This document shows positions 1-7,044 of a DNA stretch of 22,554 nucleotides, one piece after another. The notes beneath the pieces were generated by a model that had not been told where the DNA came from, made no database searches, and saw only the letters and a program-made list of their open reading frames with translations. The DNA comes from CAZRRV01 sp964602735 (GTDB taxonomy: Bacteria; Bacillota; Clostridia; Oscillospirales; Acutalibacteraceae). Location: assembly GCA_964602735.1 (NCBI GenBank), contig CAZRRV010000025.1, positions 1 to 22,554 on the forward strand. The letters run 5' to 3'. How positions within the stretch are numbered: the stretch's first letter is position 1; the number at the start of each line of letters is the position of its first letter. The translations under genes were made by a program, and so were the position numbers.

Positions 1-430
1 AAGGTATAAGACGGCGTAAAAACCTGGCGGCGTGTTGCGGTATGCCGACGGCGGAAGATTTTCTGCTTTTAAGGCAACACCGCAGTGTGGCAGCCGGGCG
101 GTTTTACGCGCCTTTCGCATATTTTACGATGTATTTTAACAAAAGCGCCCGGAAAGGCGTAAAGCGTTCCCCGCGCTTTTGTTTCAACTTGCGGCAAATC
201 AGCCGCCGGGTCTTTATGCGGTAGTTCCTTAATTATAAAAATGTTTAGGCACCGAAAAACGGGTGGAAATACCGCGGCGCCGTTCAATTAAATTTTCGGG
301 GGTGCGTTTCCGTGTCTCCCGTCGGTAATTCAACGGTTGTTCCCGCGTATTTACGGAAATTCCGCAAAATCGGGAGGGAAATATTCCGAAAGACGCGCGG
401 CACCGTTTTCGATTGCCGGTTTGATAATTC
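1..430. other. Intergenic stretch with no supported gene
   Basis: I see no gene here. Short open frames on both strands lack ribosome binding sites and mostly overlap the dispersed repeat at 74-152. The rest (153-430) is downstream of the minus-strand AraC gene. I could not find a clear hairpin plus T-run that would end that transcript. Confidence 0.6.
74..152. repeat. Dispersed intergenic repeat, copy 1
   Basis: This ~79-bp segment matches 4529-4606 in the same orientation. By hand alignment about 63 of 79 positions agree, with one single-base gap. The best-conserved parts are the first ten bases (gcaacaccgc), the central gcatatttt...tgtatttta block and the end agcgc(c/t)cgg. Both copies are intergenic. 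There is no transposase and no obvious target duplication, so it resembles a REP/MITE-like element or a degenerate repeat rather than an intact insertion sequence. The nature of the element is inferred; the similarity is seen directly. Confidence 0.7.
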
Positions 431-1204
431 TCACGGCATATTCCCGTCTCGCTTTAATTCTTTGCGGTAGCACGACGGCGAAAGACCCGTTTCGCTTTTG
501 AACACCCGGCTGAAGTAATAAACATCGCCGAAGCCGCAATCCTCCGCTATGCTGCCGAGCGAAATGCCGTCTACGGTCATAAGCGATTTTGCATATTCGA
601 TTTTTTTAAGGGTTATCCATCTGTTCGGTGTGACCCGGCAGGCGCGGGCAAACAAATCGTTGAAGCGCCGCCGCGATATTCCGCAGATTTCCGCCGCCTT
701 ATCAAGGCAGTTCTTTTCTTTATAATGCAAATTTAAGTAATCCTGCGCGGCTTTGATCCTTTCGCCGCCCGGCGCATACGGACGGTTCCGGCATTTTTGT
801 ATTTCCGAACACAGCGAATAAAATTTCGCCGCGGCGGTAAGCGATTCCCGCGGGTTTTCGCAAGCGGACTGCATCTGTTTGAGCAGGTTCAGAAACGGCG
901 TGCCGTCGGTTGCCGTAAAGCAGAAACTTTCGGTGCTTATTTCGTCCGCTGTGGTAAAATGAACGCTTAACGAATCGCCGGGAATGTCGTTTATAACTTC
1001 GTAATTTTCGCGCCGGTTAAAGAAAAAAACCGTTCGTTCGCCAAGCGTAAGATTTCTGCCAGGGAACCGGTGAACGGCGTGCCCGGATATCGTTATTCCC
1101 ATTATGTGCGTGTCTCTGTTTGTCGCCGTCCAGCCGCGCCTGTGACTCATAAAATAAATGACCCGCGCGATTTTCATCAGACGCAAATGTTCAAAGTCGG
1201 TCAT
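431..1204 (-). CDS. AraC family transcriptional regulator
   Basis: DNA-binding regulator of 257 aa with a variable N-terminal sensing part (about residues 1-130, cupin-like layout with no recognised ligand) and a C-terminal AraC double helix-turn-helix (about residues 158-250). The signature is the DKAAEICGISRRRFNDLF first HTH followed by IAEDCGFGDVYYFSRVFKSETGLSPSCYR. I chose the start at 1204 because AAGGAG lies nine bases upstream. An upstream in-frame ATG at 1270 (279 aa) has a weaker AAGGAAA site and cannot be excluded. The gene is divergent from the glycyl radical enzyme operon and shares a short intergenic region with it that contains an 11-bp perfect inverted repeat, so it is probably the local regulator, as is common for AraC genes next to catabolic operons. 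The effector is unknown. Confidence 0.9.
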   Translation of the reverse strand: MTDFEHLRLMKIARVIYFMSHRRGWTATNRDTHIMGITISGHAVHRFPGRNLTLGERTVFFFNRRENYEVINDIPGDSLSVHFTTADEISTESFCFTATDGTPFLNLLKQMQSACENPRESLTAAAKFYSLCSEIQKCRNRPYAPGGERIKAAQDYLNLHYKEKNCLDKAAEICGISRRRFNDLFARACRVTPNRWITLKKIEYAKSLMTVDGISLGSIAEDCGFGDVYYFSRVFKSETGLSPSCYRKELKRDGNMP

Positions 1205-1306
1205 ACGCCGCCACTCCTTACTCTCACAGCATATCATATTTTCGAGGCTTCGCAAATAGTTTTTTGACATTTATTTCCTTATTTTACAAATTTTCCGTTA
1301 TTTTCA

Positions 1307-1335
1307 TTGCAATCTGCGCCCCCCGCCGTTACAAT
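1307..1335 (+). promoter_or_regulatory. Promoter of the GRE operon
   Basis: The -35 TTGCAA (1307-1312) and -10 TACAAT (1330-1335) are separated by 17 bp and precede the GTG start by 54 bp. The -35 is imperfect (4/6), which fits a promoter that needs an activator. TTGCAA is its own reverse complement, so it could also serve a promoter toward the AraC gene, but I see no good -10 on that side. Confidence 0.6.
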
Positions 1336-1344
1336 GTTGATGTA

Positions 1345-1360
1345 AATACCGGCCGGTATT
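1345..1360. promoter_or_regulatory. Perfect 16-bp palindrome just downstream of the promoter
   Basis: AATACCGGCCGGTATT is a perfect dyad beginning about 10 bp after the -10, around the expected transcription start. It could be an operator for a dimeric repressor or a small 5' hairpin in the mRNA. It does not look like an AraC monomer site. Confidence 0.45.
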
Positions 1361-1375
1361 AACGGAAAATGTTGT

Positions 1376-1390
1376 GAGGTGTTTTTTTTG
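1376..1390 (+). promoter_or_regulatory. Ribosome binding site with a T8 spacer
   Basis: GAGGTG (1376-1381) is followed by exactly eight Ts (1382-1389) and then the GTG start codon (1390). The eight-base distance is good for initiation and fixes the GTG as the start. The spacer is a pure homopolymer, so slippage would change the spacing. Confidence 0.65.
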
Positions 1391-3636
1391 TGAGCTGTGA
1401 TTTAATGCGCGCGGAGCTTAGAGCGTTCTATCCCGAGCGTACCGTCGAACTGTCCGAGCGGTTCCGTGAGGAGTGTTTTGCGGAGCTGGACGGGAAATAC
1501 ACCGGGGATATGTCCGCTTATGAGATGAAAGAACTGCAGTACGGGGTTATTGCCGAAAAAATGCGGCCCGTACTTTTCTATCACGACCCGTTTTATTTTG
1601 AAACCGGCACAATCTACGCTTTAAGCGACGGGTGCCGCAACTGGCGCGGACATAAACAAGCCGGGGGCTGGACTTACGAGAAAAACCGCAGCCTTTTTAT
1701 CAGTCAGGATCCCGAACTGTGGGAACGGCGTCAGGCGCAGGTTAAAAACAAACTGTATCTTATCTGCGGCGCCTATAACGACGACGCTCAGCACTTTAAT
1801 TTTAATTTGCGCCCTGTTTTCGGCGAGGGACTGCGCGGCCTTTACGAAAAGGCGGGCGAGGAACTTAAAAACTGCGAAGACGGCGAACAGCGCCGGTTCC
1901 TTCACGCTGTGCGCACGGGGCTTCTGTGCGTAAAACGAGTAGCCGGAAAATTCGCCGATGAAGCGGAGCGGTTACTCCCCGGCGCACCCGACGGAGAATC
2001 GCTTGTAAATATGCGCCGTATAGCGGATACCGCGCGGCGGGTGCCGTGGGAGCCTCCCCGAACGTTTTACGAGGCGCTTAATACCTGCGCGTTTATGCGA
2101 CGGGCTCTGGGTTCGCTTGAGGGTGTGGGCCCGAATACTTTCGGGCGGGTGGATATGGATTTATTCCCGTTTTACGAACATGATTTGCGAACCGGCGCAA
2201 TAACGCCCGAGGGCGCATACGATCTTGTAAAACGGTTTATGATAACATTCGATATGCATTACGATCACGATATGAAAATGGTCGGATACGGCGATCACGA
2301 GCTTGAAAACACCCTTTGCCTCGGAGGATGCGACAGCGGCGGCAACCCCGTTTTCAACGAGCTTACGACAATGTTCCTGCGCGCCGCGAGAGAAGAGAAA
2401 ACGATCTTTCCTAAAATTAAAGTCCGGTATTCGAAAAATTCGCCGAGAGAATATCTCGATGAAATCGACAAATCCGTTATATCCGGGACGAGCGTTGTGC
2501 TGTATCACAACGACGACGCGGCCATACCGTCGCTTGTCAGAGCGGGAATTCCTTTGGAAGAGGCACGCGACTATATCGTTACCGGGTGCTGGGGTCTTAC
2601 CTGTAACGGAACCGAAAAATACGATCACGGCAATTATGTTAATCTTCTTAAGCCGTTCGAATATTCGGTTCATAATCTGAAAGACAAAATGGAGGAGGTG
2701 GGAATCGATTTCATACCGCTGGACGGTTCCGAAAATTTTGAGGAGGTATATGCCCGTACCCGCGAAAATTTCGGAAGGCTCATAAAAGAACGGACTGAAA
2801 TCAAAAGGCGCGGAGGTTTGGTATGGAACAGAGTGTCCCCGGTGCCGATTTTTTCCTCCACATTGCATGACTGCCTTGAAAACAGAACCGATATAACCGC
2901 GGGCGGCGCCCGCCGCAACGATGAAGTTTACTGTATGGTGGGTCTGCCGAATATCGTCGATTCGCTTTTGGCAATAAAAAAACTGTGCTTTGATGAGCGG
3001 AAGTACGGTCTGAGCGAATTTCTCGCGGCGGTGCGGTCGAACTGGGAAAACGCCGATGTTATGCGCGCCGAGGCCGTTCGCTGCCCGGGGTGGGGCGACG
3101 GCGGCGCGGAATCATGCGCTTTGGCAGGTCGGTTGAACGATGACCTGGTTTCGATGCTGAGCGAGATTAAATCCGCCCGCGGCGGTAAAACACGGCTTGG
3201 ATATTTAACTTATACCGAAGTCCGCTTCTGGGGACAGGAAACCCTCGCGACGCCCGACGGCCGCAAAAACGGCGATTATATAGCGCAGGGATTAACGCCG
3301 TCGCGGCTTAAAAGGATACCCTCCGTTACCGACGTAATACGCAGCCTGCAATCTCTCGACCGTTCGACAATGGCGGGAGGTAGTGTCGTGAATATAATTC
3401 TTCCGTCAGATAAAGTCGATCTCGACCGTTGCGCCGCGTTCCTTTACGCCGCGGCCGACAGTTCGATGCAGTCGCTGCAGCTTAACTGCGTTACCCGCGA
3501 ACAGCTGCTCGACGCGCGTGAGCACCCCGAAAAATACCCCGATTTAATTGTGCGCGTCACCGGATTTTCCGCGAAATTCGTCAGCCTTTCTCCCGAATGG
3601 CAGCAGGAGGTTCTCACAAGAAATTTTTATGAATAG
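1390..3636 (+). CDS. Glycyl radical enzyme, PFL-like family, unknown substrate
   Basis: Oxygen-sensitive radical enzyme of 748 aa, within the usual ~750-850 aa range. The C-terminal glycyl radical loop is VRVTGFSA with the radical Gly at 725, preceded by the family-typical segments TPDGRKNGDYIAQG (about 621-634) and LQLNC (696-700). The thiyl-radical cysteine is most likely Cys400 in VTGCWGLTCNGTE; Cys405 follows five residues later. In PFL the site is Cys-Cys, and in CutC, glycerol dehydratase and several other members it is GC-x-E. Here the +2 residue is Gly402, so neither pyruvate formate-lyase nor a GCxE dehydratase/lyase assignment is safe. The gene has a GTG start and is cotranscribed with its activase, whose start lies inside its last codons. 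Family certain, substrate unknown. Confidence 0.93.
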   Translation: MSCDLMRAELRAFYPERTVELSERFREECFAELDGKYTGDMSAYEMKELQYGVIAEKMRPVLFYHDPFYFETGTIYALSDGCRNWRGHKQAGGWTYEKNRSLFISQDPELWERRQAQVKNKLYLICGAYNDDAQHFNFNLRPVFGEGLRGLYEKAGEELKNCEDGEQRRFLHAVRTGLLCVKRVAGKFADEAERLLPGAPDGESLVNMRRIADTARRVPWEPPRTFYEALNTCAFMRRALGSLEGVGPNTFGRVDMDLFPFYEHDLRTGAITPEGAYDLVKRFMITFDMHYDHDMKMVGYGDHELENTLCLGGCDSGGNPVFNELTTMFLRAAREEKTIFPKIKVRYSKNSPREYLDEIDKSVISGTSVVLYHNDDAAIPSLVRAGIPLEEARDYIVTGCWGLTCNGTEKYDHGNYVNLLKPFEYSVHNLKDKMEEVGIDFIPLDGSENFEEVYARTRENFGRLIKERTEIKRRGGLVWNRVSPVPIFSSTLHDCLENRTDITAGGARRNDEVYCMVGLPNIVDSLLAIKKLCFDERKYGLSEFLAAVRSNWENADVMRAEAVRCPGWGDGGAESCALAGRLNDDLVSMLSEIKSARGGKTRLGYLTYTEVRFWGQETLATPDGRKNGDYIAQGLTPSRLKRIPSVTDVIRSLQSLDRSTMAGGSVVNIILPSDKVDLDRCAAFLYAAADSSMQSLQLNCVTREQLLDAREHPEKYPDLIVRVTGFSAKFVSLSPEWQQEVLTRNFYE

Positions 3637-4492
3637 CGGTAAACGGGGCTTGATATTCGATATACAGCGCGGCTCGTATGTCGACGGGCCGGGAATACGC
3701 ACGGCGGTGTTTTTCAAAGGCTGCAATTTGCGCTGCCGGTGGTGCCACAACCCCGAAGGACTTACGAACGAGATACTTCTGCTTACCGATAAAAGCCGTT
3801 GCACCGGCTGCGGGATTTGCCGGAAAGTGTGTCCGAGCGGGGGCGCGCGCTGTGATTTCTGCGGCGAATGCGCGAGGCTTTGCCCTTCGGAAGCGCGGCA
3901 CCTGTACGGAAAATCGTATACTGTCGGCGAGGTTATGGATGAGTGCCGGAAAGACAGCGCCTTTTACGCGGCGTCGGGAGGCGGCGTAACATTCACGGGC
4001 GGCGAATGCCTTCTGCAATCGGATTTTCTTCTCGAACTTCTTATCGCCTGCAAGGCGGAAGGTTTCTCCACCGCGGTTGATACAGCCGGCTCCGTCCCGT
4101 GGGAAACGTTTGAAAAAGTTATGCCTTACACCGATTTGTTCCTGTACGACGTCAAATGCGCCGACCCCGATCTGCATAAATCGGGTACGGGAGCCGGTAA
4201 CGATCTTATATTGCGGAACCTTGCCCGCCTCGCCGAAAATTTCGGCGGGAATATAACCGTTCGTGTGCCGGTAATCGGCGGCTGGAACGATACCGACCGC
4301 GAAATGAACGCCGTGTCGGATCTTCTGCGCGCTTACGGAATAAATAAAGGCGAACTTCTCCCTTATCATTCCATGGCAAAAAGAAAATATGAAACGGCGG
4401 GGATCCCGTTCGAGAAGTTTGAAACGCCGGACGGTGATCGTATGCGGAAATTCCGCGGGATATTCGTAAACAAAGGGATTCTTTGCCGGTAA
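3629..4492 (+). CDS. Glycyl radical enzyme activating protein (radical SAM)
   Basis: It installs the glycyl radical on the partner enzyme by reductive cleavage of S-adenosylmethionine. The protein is 287 aa. The radical SAM cluster motif is GCNLRCRWC (Cys32, Cys36, Cys39), and the D19-G-P-G-I-R-T segment before it is typical of PFL-activase-like proteins. A ferredoxin-like insert with two four-Cys clusters follows (C58, C61, C64, C68 and C75, C78, C81, C85); the gap between the clusters is short. SAM-binding GGE appears as FTGGEC (Cys replaces the usual Pro). The start at 3629 is chosen because GGAGG lies at 3606-3610; it overlaps the GRE stop by 8 bp, indicating translational coupling. The two-cluster insert is typical of activases of non-PFL GREs, which supports a non-PFL role for the partner. 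Confidence 0.93.
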   Translation: MNSGKRGLIFDIQRGSYVDGPGIRTAVFFKGCNLRCRWCHNPEGLTNEILLLTDKSRCTGCGICRKVCPSGGARCDFCGECARLCPSEARHLYGKSYTVGEVMDECRKDSAFYAASGGGVTFTGGECLLQSDFLLELLIACKAEGFSTAVDTAGSVPWETFEKVMPYTDLFLYDVKCADPDLHKSGTGAGNDLILRNLARLAENFGGNITVRVPVIGGWNDTDREMNAVSDLLRAYGINKGELLPYHSMAKRKYETAGIPFEKFETPDGDRMRKFRGIFVNKGILCR

Positions 4493-4528
4493 AATTTCCC
4501 GGTCGTTATCCCTGCGCGGCATTTTAAC

Positions 4529-4606
4529 GCAACACCGCCGGGTGCCCGCCCGACGGCTTTGCGCGTCTCCCGCATATTTTCCGCTGTATTTTACATAAGC
4601 GCTCGG
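4529..4606. repeat. Dispersed intergenic repeat, copy 2
   Basis: Direct copy of the element at 74-152 (about 80% identical by hand). It ends eight bases before the run of Ns. A repeat at the edge of an assembly gap is what one expects if more copies exist in the genome and broke the assembly. The two copies bracket the AraC/GRE/activase module. Confidence 0.7.
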
Positions 4607-4613
4607 CAATACA

Positions 4614-4713
4614 NNNNNNNNNNNNNNNNNNNNNNNNNNNNNNNNNNNNNNNNNNNNNNNNNNNNNNNNNNNNNNNNNNNNNNNNNNNNNNNNNNNNNNN
4701 NNNNNNNNNNNNN
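4614..4713. other. Scaffold gap (100 Ns)
   Basis: Exactly 100 N characters, a common placeholder for a gap of unknown size. Any gene here is invisible. The module left of it and the operon right of it may therefore be further apart than they appear. Confidence 0.98.
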
Positions 4714-4803
4714 CGCAATCGCGTAAGAATCCGAAGTCTCGCGCGCCGTTTATTATGCCGGCTCCGTTTATGCCGTTATATAAGTATTGAATATAAAAAA
4801 ACG

Positions 4804-4828
4804 AAGTCCGCTTTAGCGGGCTTTTTTT
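4804..4828 (+). terminator. Rho-independent terminator
   Basis: AAGTCCGC (4804-4811) pairs with GCGGGCTT (4816-4823) around a TTTA loop, with one G-T pair, and is followed by a T-run to 4828. A run of As on the left side makes it potentially bidirectional. It ends any plus-strand transcript coming out of the gap and insulates the following promoter. Confidence 0.8.
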
Positions 4829-5030
4829 AATGCGCAACCGTATGCCGGTTAGCGATATAACGCCCGTGTAACCGCGCAGGGTATTTTCCGTGTAAACGCA
4901 CGGGGTATTTCCGTTATTTATTTCAGCTTTGCCGAGTAAAAACTCCGCCGCCGCGAACCGCGCGGTTGCGGTCGCCGGGAAAGGGCGAAAATTTTTTTCG
5001 GCAAATTTTGAAATATTTTTGTATAAAGTG

Positions 5031-5064
5031 TTGACATTTAGGGGGGGGGGGGGGGGGCTATAAT
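5031..5064 (+). promoter_or_regulatory. Promoter with poly-G spacer, candidate phase switch
   Basis: Consensus -35 TTGACA (5031-5036) and consensus -10 TATAAT (5059-5064) are separated by 22 bp: TTTA, seventeen Gs and one C. Sigma-A promoters work best at 17 bp (16-18), so this allele should be weak or off. A tract of about 12 Gs would give the optimum. Two perfect hexamers on either side of a homopolymer are unlikely by chance. The arrangement matches spacer-length phase-variable promoters known in other bacteria. It drives the transport and surface operon starting at 5202. Confidence 0.8.
5041..5057. repeat. Poly-G tract, 17 bases
   Basis: Seventeen consecutive Gs, the longest homopolymer in the window. 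Such tracts are highly mutable by replication slippage, and their length is also prone to sequencing error, so the exact count should not be trusted. Confidence 0.95.
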
Positions 5065-5078
5065 TGTTAAAAATGATA

Positions 5079-5159
5079 CCCGGTGCCCGAAAATGCCGGC
5101 GTTGCCTGTGAGGTTTTACATCTGCAAAAGCGGTTTTCGGGCAAAAGTAAATAACCGGG
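5079..5159 (+). promoter_or_regulatory. Structured 5' leader (nested hairpin)
   Basis: Between the promoter and the ribosome binding site the transcript can fold as one long nested stem. The pairs are CCCGGT (5079-5084) with ACCGGG (5154-5159); GCCCGAAAA (5085-5093) with TTTTCGGGC (5134-5142), nine perfect pairs; CCG (5096-5098) with CGG (5131-5133); TTGC (5102-5105) with GCAA (5124-5127); and TGTGA (5107-5111) with TTACA (5116-5120) around a GGTT loop. It fits no riboswitch class I recognise. There is no T-run after it, so it looks like a translation- or stability-level element rather than an attenuator. The pairing is seen; the function is inferred. Confidence 0.55.
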
Positions 5160-5201
5160 ATCGCCGCGGAAAATAAGAAATTAAAATGGAGGTAATTTGC
5201 G

Positions 5202-6098
5202 ATGACATCAAAACGTTCCAAATTCAAAAGCAAATATCCCGATTTTTCGGTACTGCCGTATTTCTGGATGCTTCCGGCAGTTTTGCTGGTAGGTATGTTT
5301 TCGTTTTATCCGTTTGTAAAAACCGTAATCAACACTTTTTCCGTAACAAACATGATAGGTGAATGGCAGGGCTGGGCGGGACTTTTCCACTGGAAAATGC
5401 TGTTCGACGATGAAGTTTTCCGTATATCTTTGCGCAACACCTTCAAATATGCCGGCGTTGTTCTTGTAACCTCGTTTGTCAGCGCGATGCTGCTGGCTTT
5501 AATCGGCGCGAAAAGGGGAAAAGGTCAGCGGCTTATTACCACGCTTTACGCGCTTCCGATGGCGATATCCTCGTCCGCCGCGGCGATACTGTGGACGATG
5601 TTTTTCGCGCCGGCACTTCGCGGGGGATTCCTCAACGGTATTCTCGGAACCGATATTTACTGGCTCGGCAATGTGAAAACCGCTTTCTGGTGCGTGGCTT
5701 TTTCTACGGTATGGGGGCATATACCGTCATGCTACCTTTATCTGCTCGCCGGCTTCCGCAATGTTTCGGACGAACTGCTCGAGGCCGCGACGCTCGACGG
5801 AGCCAACGCTTTCGTTAAGGCCACGCGCATTCAAATTCCGATGGCGTCGCCGCAGATTTTCTTTGTACTGTTCCTTTCTATCGTTTCATCACTCCGTGTG
5901 TTTTCGCAAATCAATCTGTTGACCGCCGGCGGGCCGGCGTATACCACCGCCAACCTTACCTACGAAATTTACCAGAAGGCGATGGGGGAGGCCATGTACA
6001 GTCAGGCGTGCTGCTATTCGATAGTTCTGTTCGTCATTATATTCGTCATCACCAGAATCCAGTTTATTTTCGAGAAAAAACTTGTTTTTTACCAATAG
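5202..6098 (+). CDS. Sugar ABC transporter permease (MalF/UgpA type)
   Basis: First inner-membrane subunit of a carbohydrate importer (298 aa). About six membrane segments are visible, beginning around residues 19-40, 82-103, 109-135, 157-183, 215-240 and 262-285. The cytoplasmic EAA loop that docks the ATPase is ELLEAATLDGANAFVKATRI (EAA at 194-196, Gly200), followed by IPMASP. GGAGGT (5188-5193) lies eight bases before the ATG. It is first in its operon, about 130 nt downstream of the poly-G promoter, and 24 bp before the second permease. The family is clear; the substrate is not readable from sequence. Confidence 0.93.
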   Translation: MTSKRSKFKSKYPDFSVLPYFWMLPAVLLVGMFSFYPFVKTVINTFSVTNMIGEWQGWAGLFHWKMLFDDEVFRISLRNTFKYAGVVLVTSFVSAMLLALIGAKRGKGQRLITTLYALPMAISSSAAAILWTMFFAPALRGGFLNGILGTDIYWLGNVKTAFWCVAFSTVWGHIPSCYLYLLAGFRNVSDELLEAATLDGANAFVKATRIQIPMASPQIFFVLFLSIVSSLRVFSQINLLTAGGPAYTTANLTYEIYQKAMGEAMYSQACCYSIVLFVIIFVITRIQFIFEKKLVFYQ

Positions 6099-6122
6099 GC
6101 GTTTGGCGAAGGAGCGGCATAT

Positions 6123-6944
6123 ATGAGTATTAAAATCAAAAACACCGCCATGTGGACGGTAAAAATTCTTATTGGCCTGATTATTATTGCCCCGATTATT
6201 CTCACTTTGATTTTCAGTTTTCAATCGAACAGCGAAATAAACAATCCGCCTATGCGGCTGTTTACTGCTCACCCCACCCTCGAAAATTACCGCTACGCGC
6301 TCAGCACCTACAATATTTTGAAACTGCTGGGCAACACATTTCTGGTAATCATGGTCGCGCTACCCGTATCGACCGTTATCAGCGCGATGTGCGCCTACGC
6401 GTTCGCTCATTTTAATTTTCCGTTTAAGAACGGGCTGTTCGCGATCTTTCTCGCGGTTATGATGATACCCGGCGAAACGACCATTATTTCCAATTATCTT
6501 ACGATTCAGCAGCTCGGCCTTATCGACACATATCTCGGCATTATGATAACCGGTTTCGTAAACATAGGCGGTATGTTTATGCTGAGGCAGCATATGATGT
6601 CGCTGCCGTCCGCGTTGTGGGACGCGGCGAAAGTCGACGGTTGCGGCCACACGAGGTATTTTACGAGTGTTGCTCTGCCGTTAAGCAAGCCGATTATCGT
6701 AACGCTGGTGCTTAATTCGTTCATCGGGGCGTACAACGATTACTTCTGGCCGTTGCTTGTTATATTAGACGACAAGAAAGACACGATGGCTATCGGCGTC
6801 GCTAAAATGCTGGGAGACAGTAACCTTACACCCGGTTATACTTTCGCGGGCGGCGTGGTGAGCATGGTAATCCCGATAATTATTTACATTCTGGGTGTCG
6901 ACAGGATTGTGGAAGGCATGACGGCCGGCGCGGTTAAAAGCTGA
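6123..6944 (+). CDS. Sugar ABC transporter permease (MalG/UgpE type)
   Basis: Second permease subunit (273 aa), pairing with the preceding gene product to form the membrane channel. The first membrane helix is at about residues 11-33, with further helices near 70-95, 104-125, 135-158, 186-205 and 241-265. The EAA-loop equivalent is LPSALWDAAKVDGCGHTRYFTSVALPLSKP (DAA at 167-169, Gly173). GAAGGAG lies eight bases before the ATG. No ATP-binding subunit follows; many Firmicutes carbohydrate importers share an MsmX-like ATPase encoded elsewhere, and that is the likely explanation here. Confidence 0.93.
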   Translation: MSIKIKNTAMWTVKILIGLIIIAPIILTLIFSFQSNSEINNPPMRLFTAHPTLENYRYALSTYNILKLLGNTFLVIMVALPVSTVISAMCAYAFAHFNFPFKNGLFAIFLAVMMIPGETTIISNYLTIQQLGLIDTYLGIMITGFVNIGGMFMLRQHMMSLPSALWDAAKVDGCGHTRYFTSVALPLSKPIIVTLVLNSFIGAYNDYFWPLLVILDDKKDTMAIGVAKMLGDSNLTPGYTFAGGVVSMVIPIIIYILGVDRIVEGMTAGAVKS

Positions 6945-6955
6945 CGCCGCGTAAT

Positions 6956-6983
6956 TGAGGAAAGGGGGAGAGATATGGCGTAA
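6956..6983 (+). other. Ribosome binding site with a two-codon ORF
   Basis: A strong purine-rich site (GAGGAAAGGGGGAG) is followed by ATG-GCG-TAA at 6975-6983, coding only Met-Ala, in the gap between the second permease and the binding-protein gene. It could be a decayed start, a ribosome-loading minimal ORF, or chance. Confidence 0.3.
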
Positions 6984-7044
6984 ATCGACGGCGGACTGTT
7001 CTTAATTTAAGCGGAAACTTTTTATTGTAACGGAGGAATTGAAA

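Larger units (their letters stand above)
1290..1370. promoter_or_regulatory. Spaced perfect inverted repeat flanking the GRE promoter
   Basis: ATTTTCCGTTA at 1290-1300 and its exact reverse complement TAACGGAAAAT at 1360-1370 bracket the promoter, with centres 70 bp apart (about 6.7 helical turns). The left arm ends six bases upstream of the -35, a usual place for an AraC-type activator. The right arm lies in the leader just before the ribosome binding site. Binding by the divergent AraC protein, possibly with looping, is inference. Confidence 0.55.

Noticed and set aside
1390..3636. Pyruvate formate-lyase (pflB)
   Set aside because: The PFL Cys-Cys active-site pair is absent (here Cys400-Trp401), and the activase has the two-cluster ferredoxin insert typical of non-PFL systems.
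5079..5159. Leader as a known riboswitch or T-box
   Set aside because: It has no T-box TGGNACC sequence, no conserved core of the purine, TPP, cobalamin, SAM or glycine classes that I can recognise, and no terminator partner.
3614..5233. Long minus-strand open frame (~540 codons) running across the N gap
   Set aside because: It is antisense to the activase, includes the 100 Ns as unknown residues, covers repeat and promoter DNA, and has no ribosome binding site. It is a shadow of GC-biased codon use.
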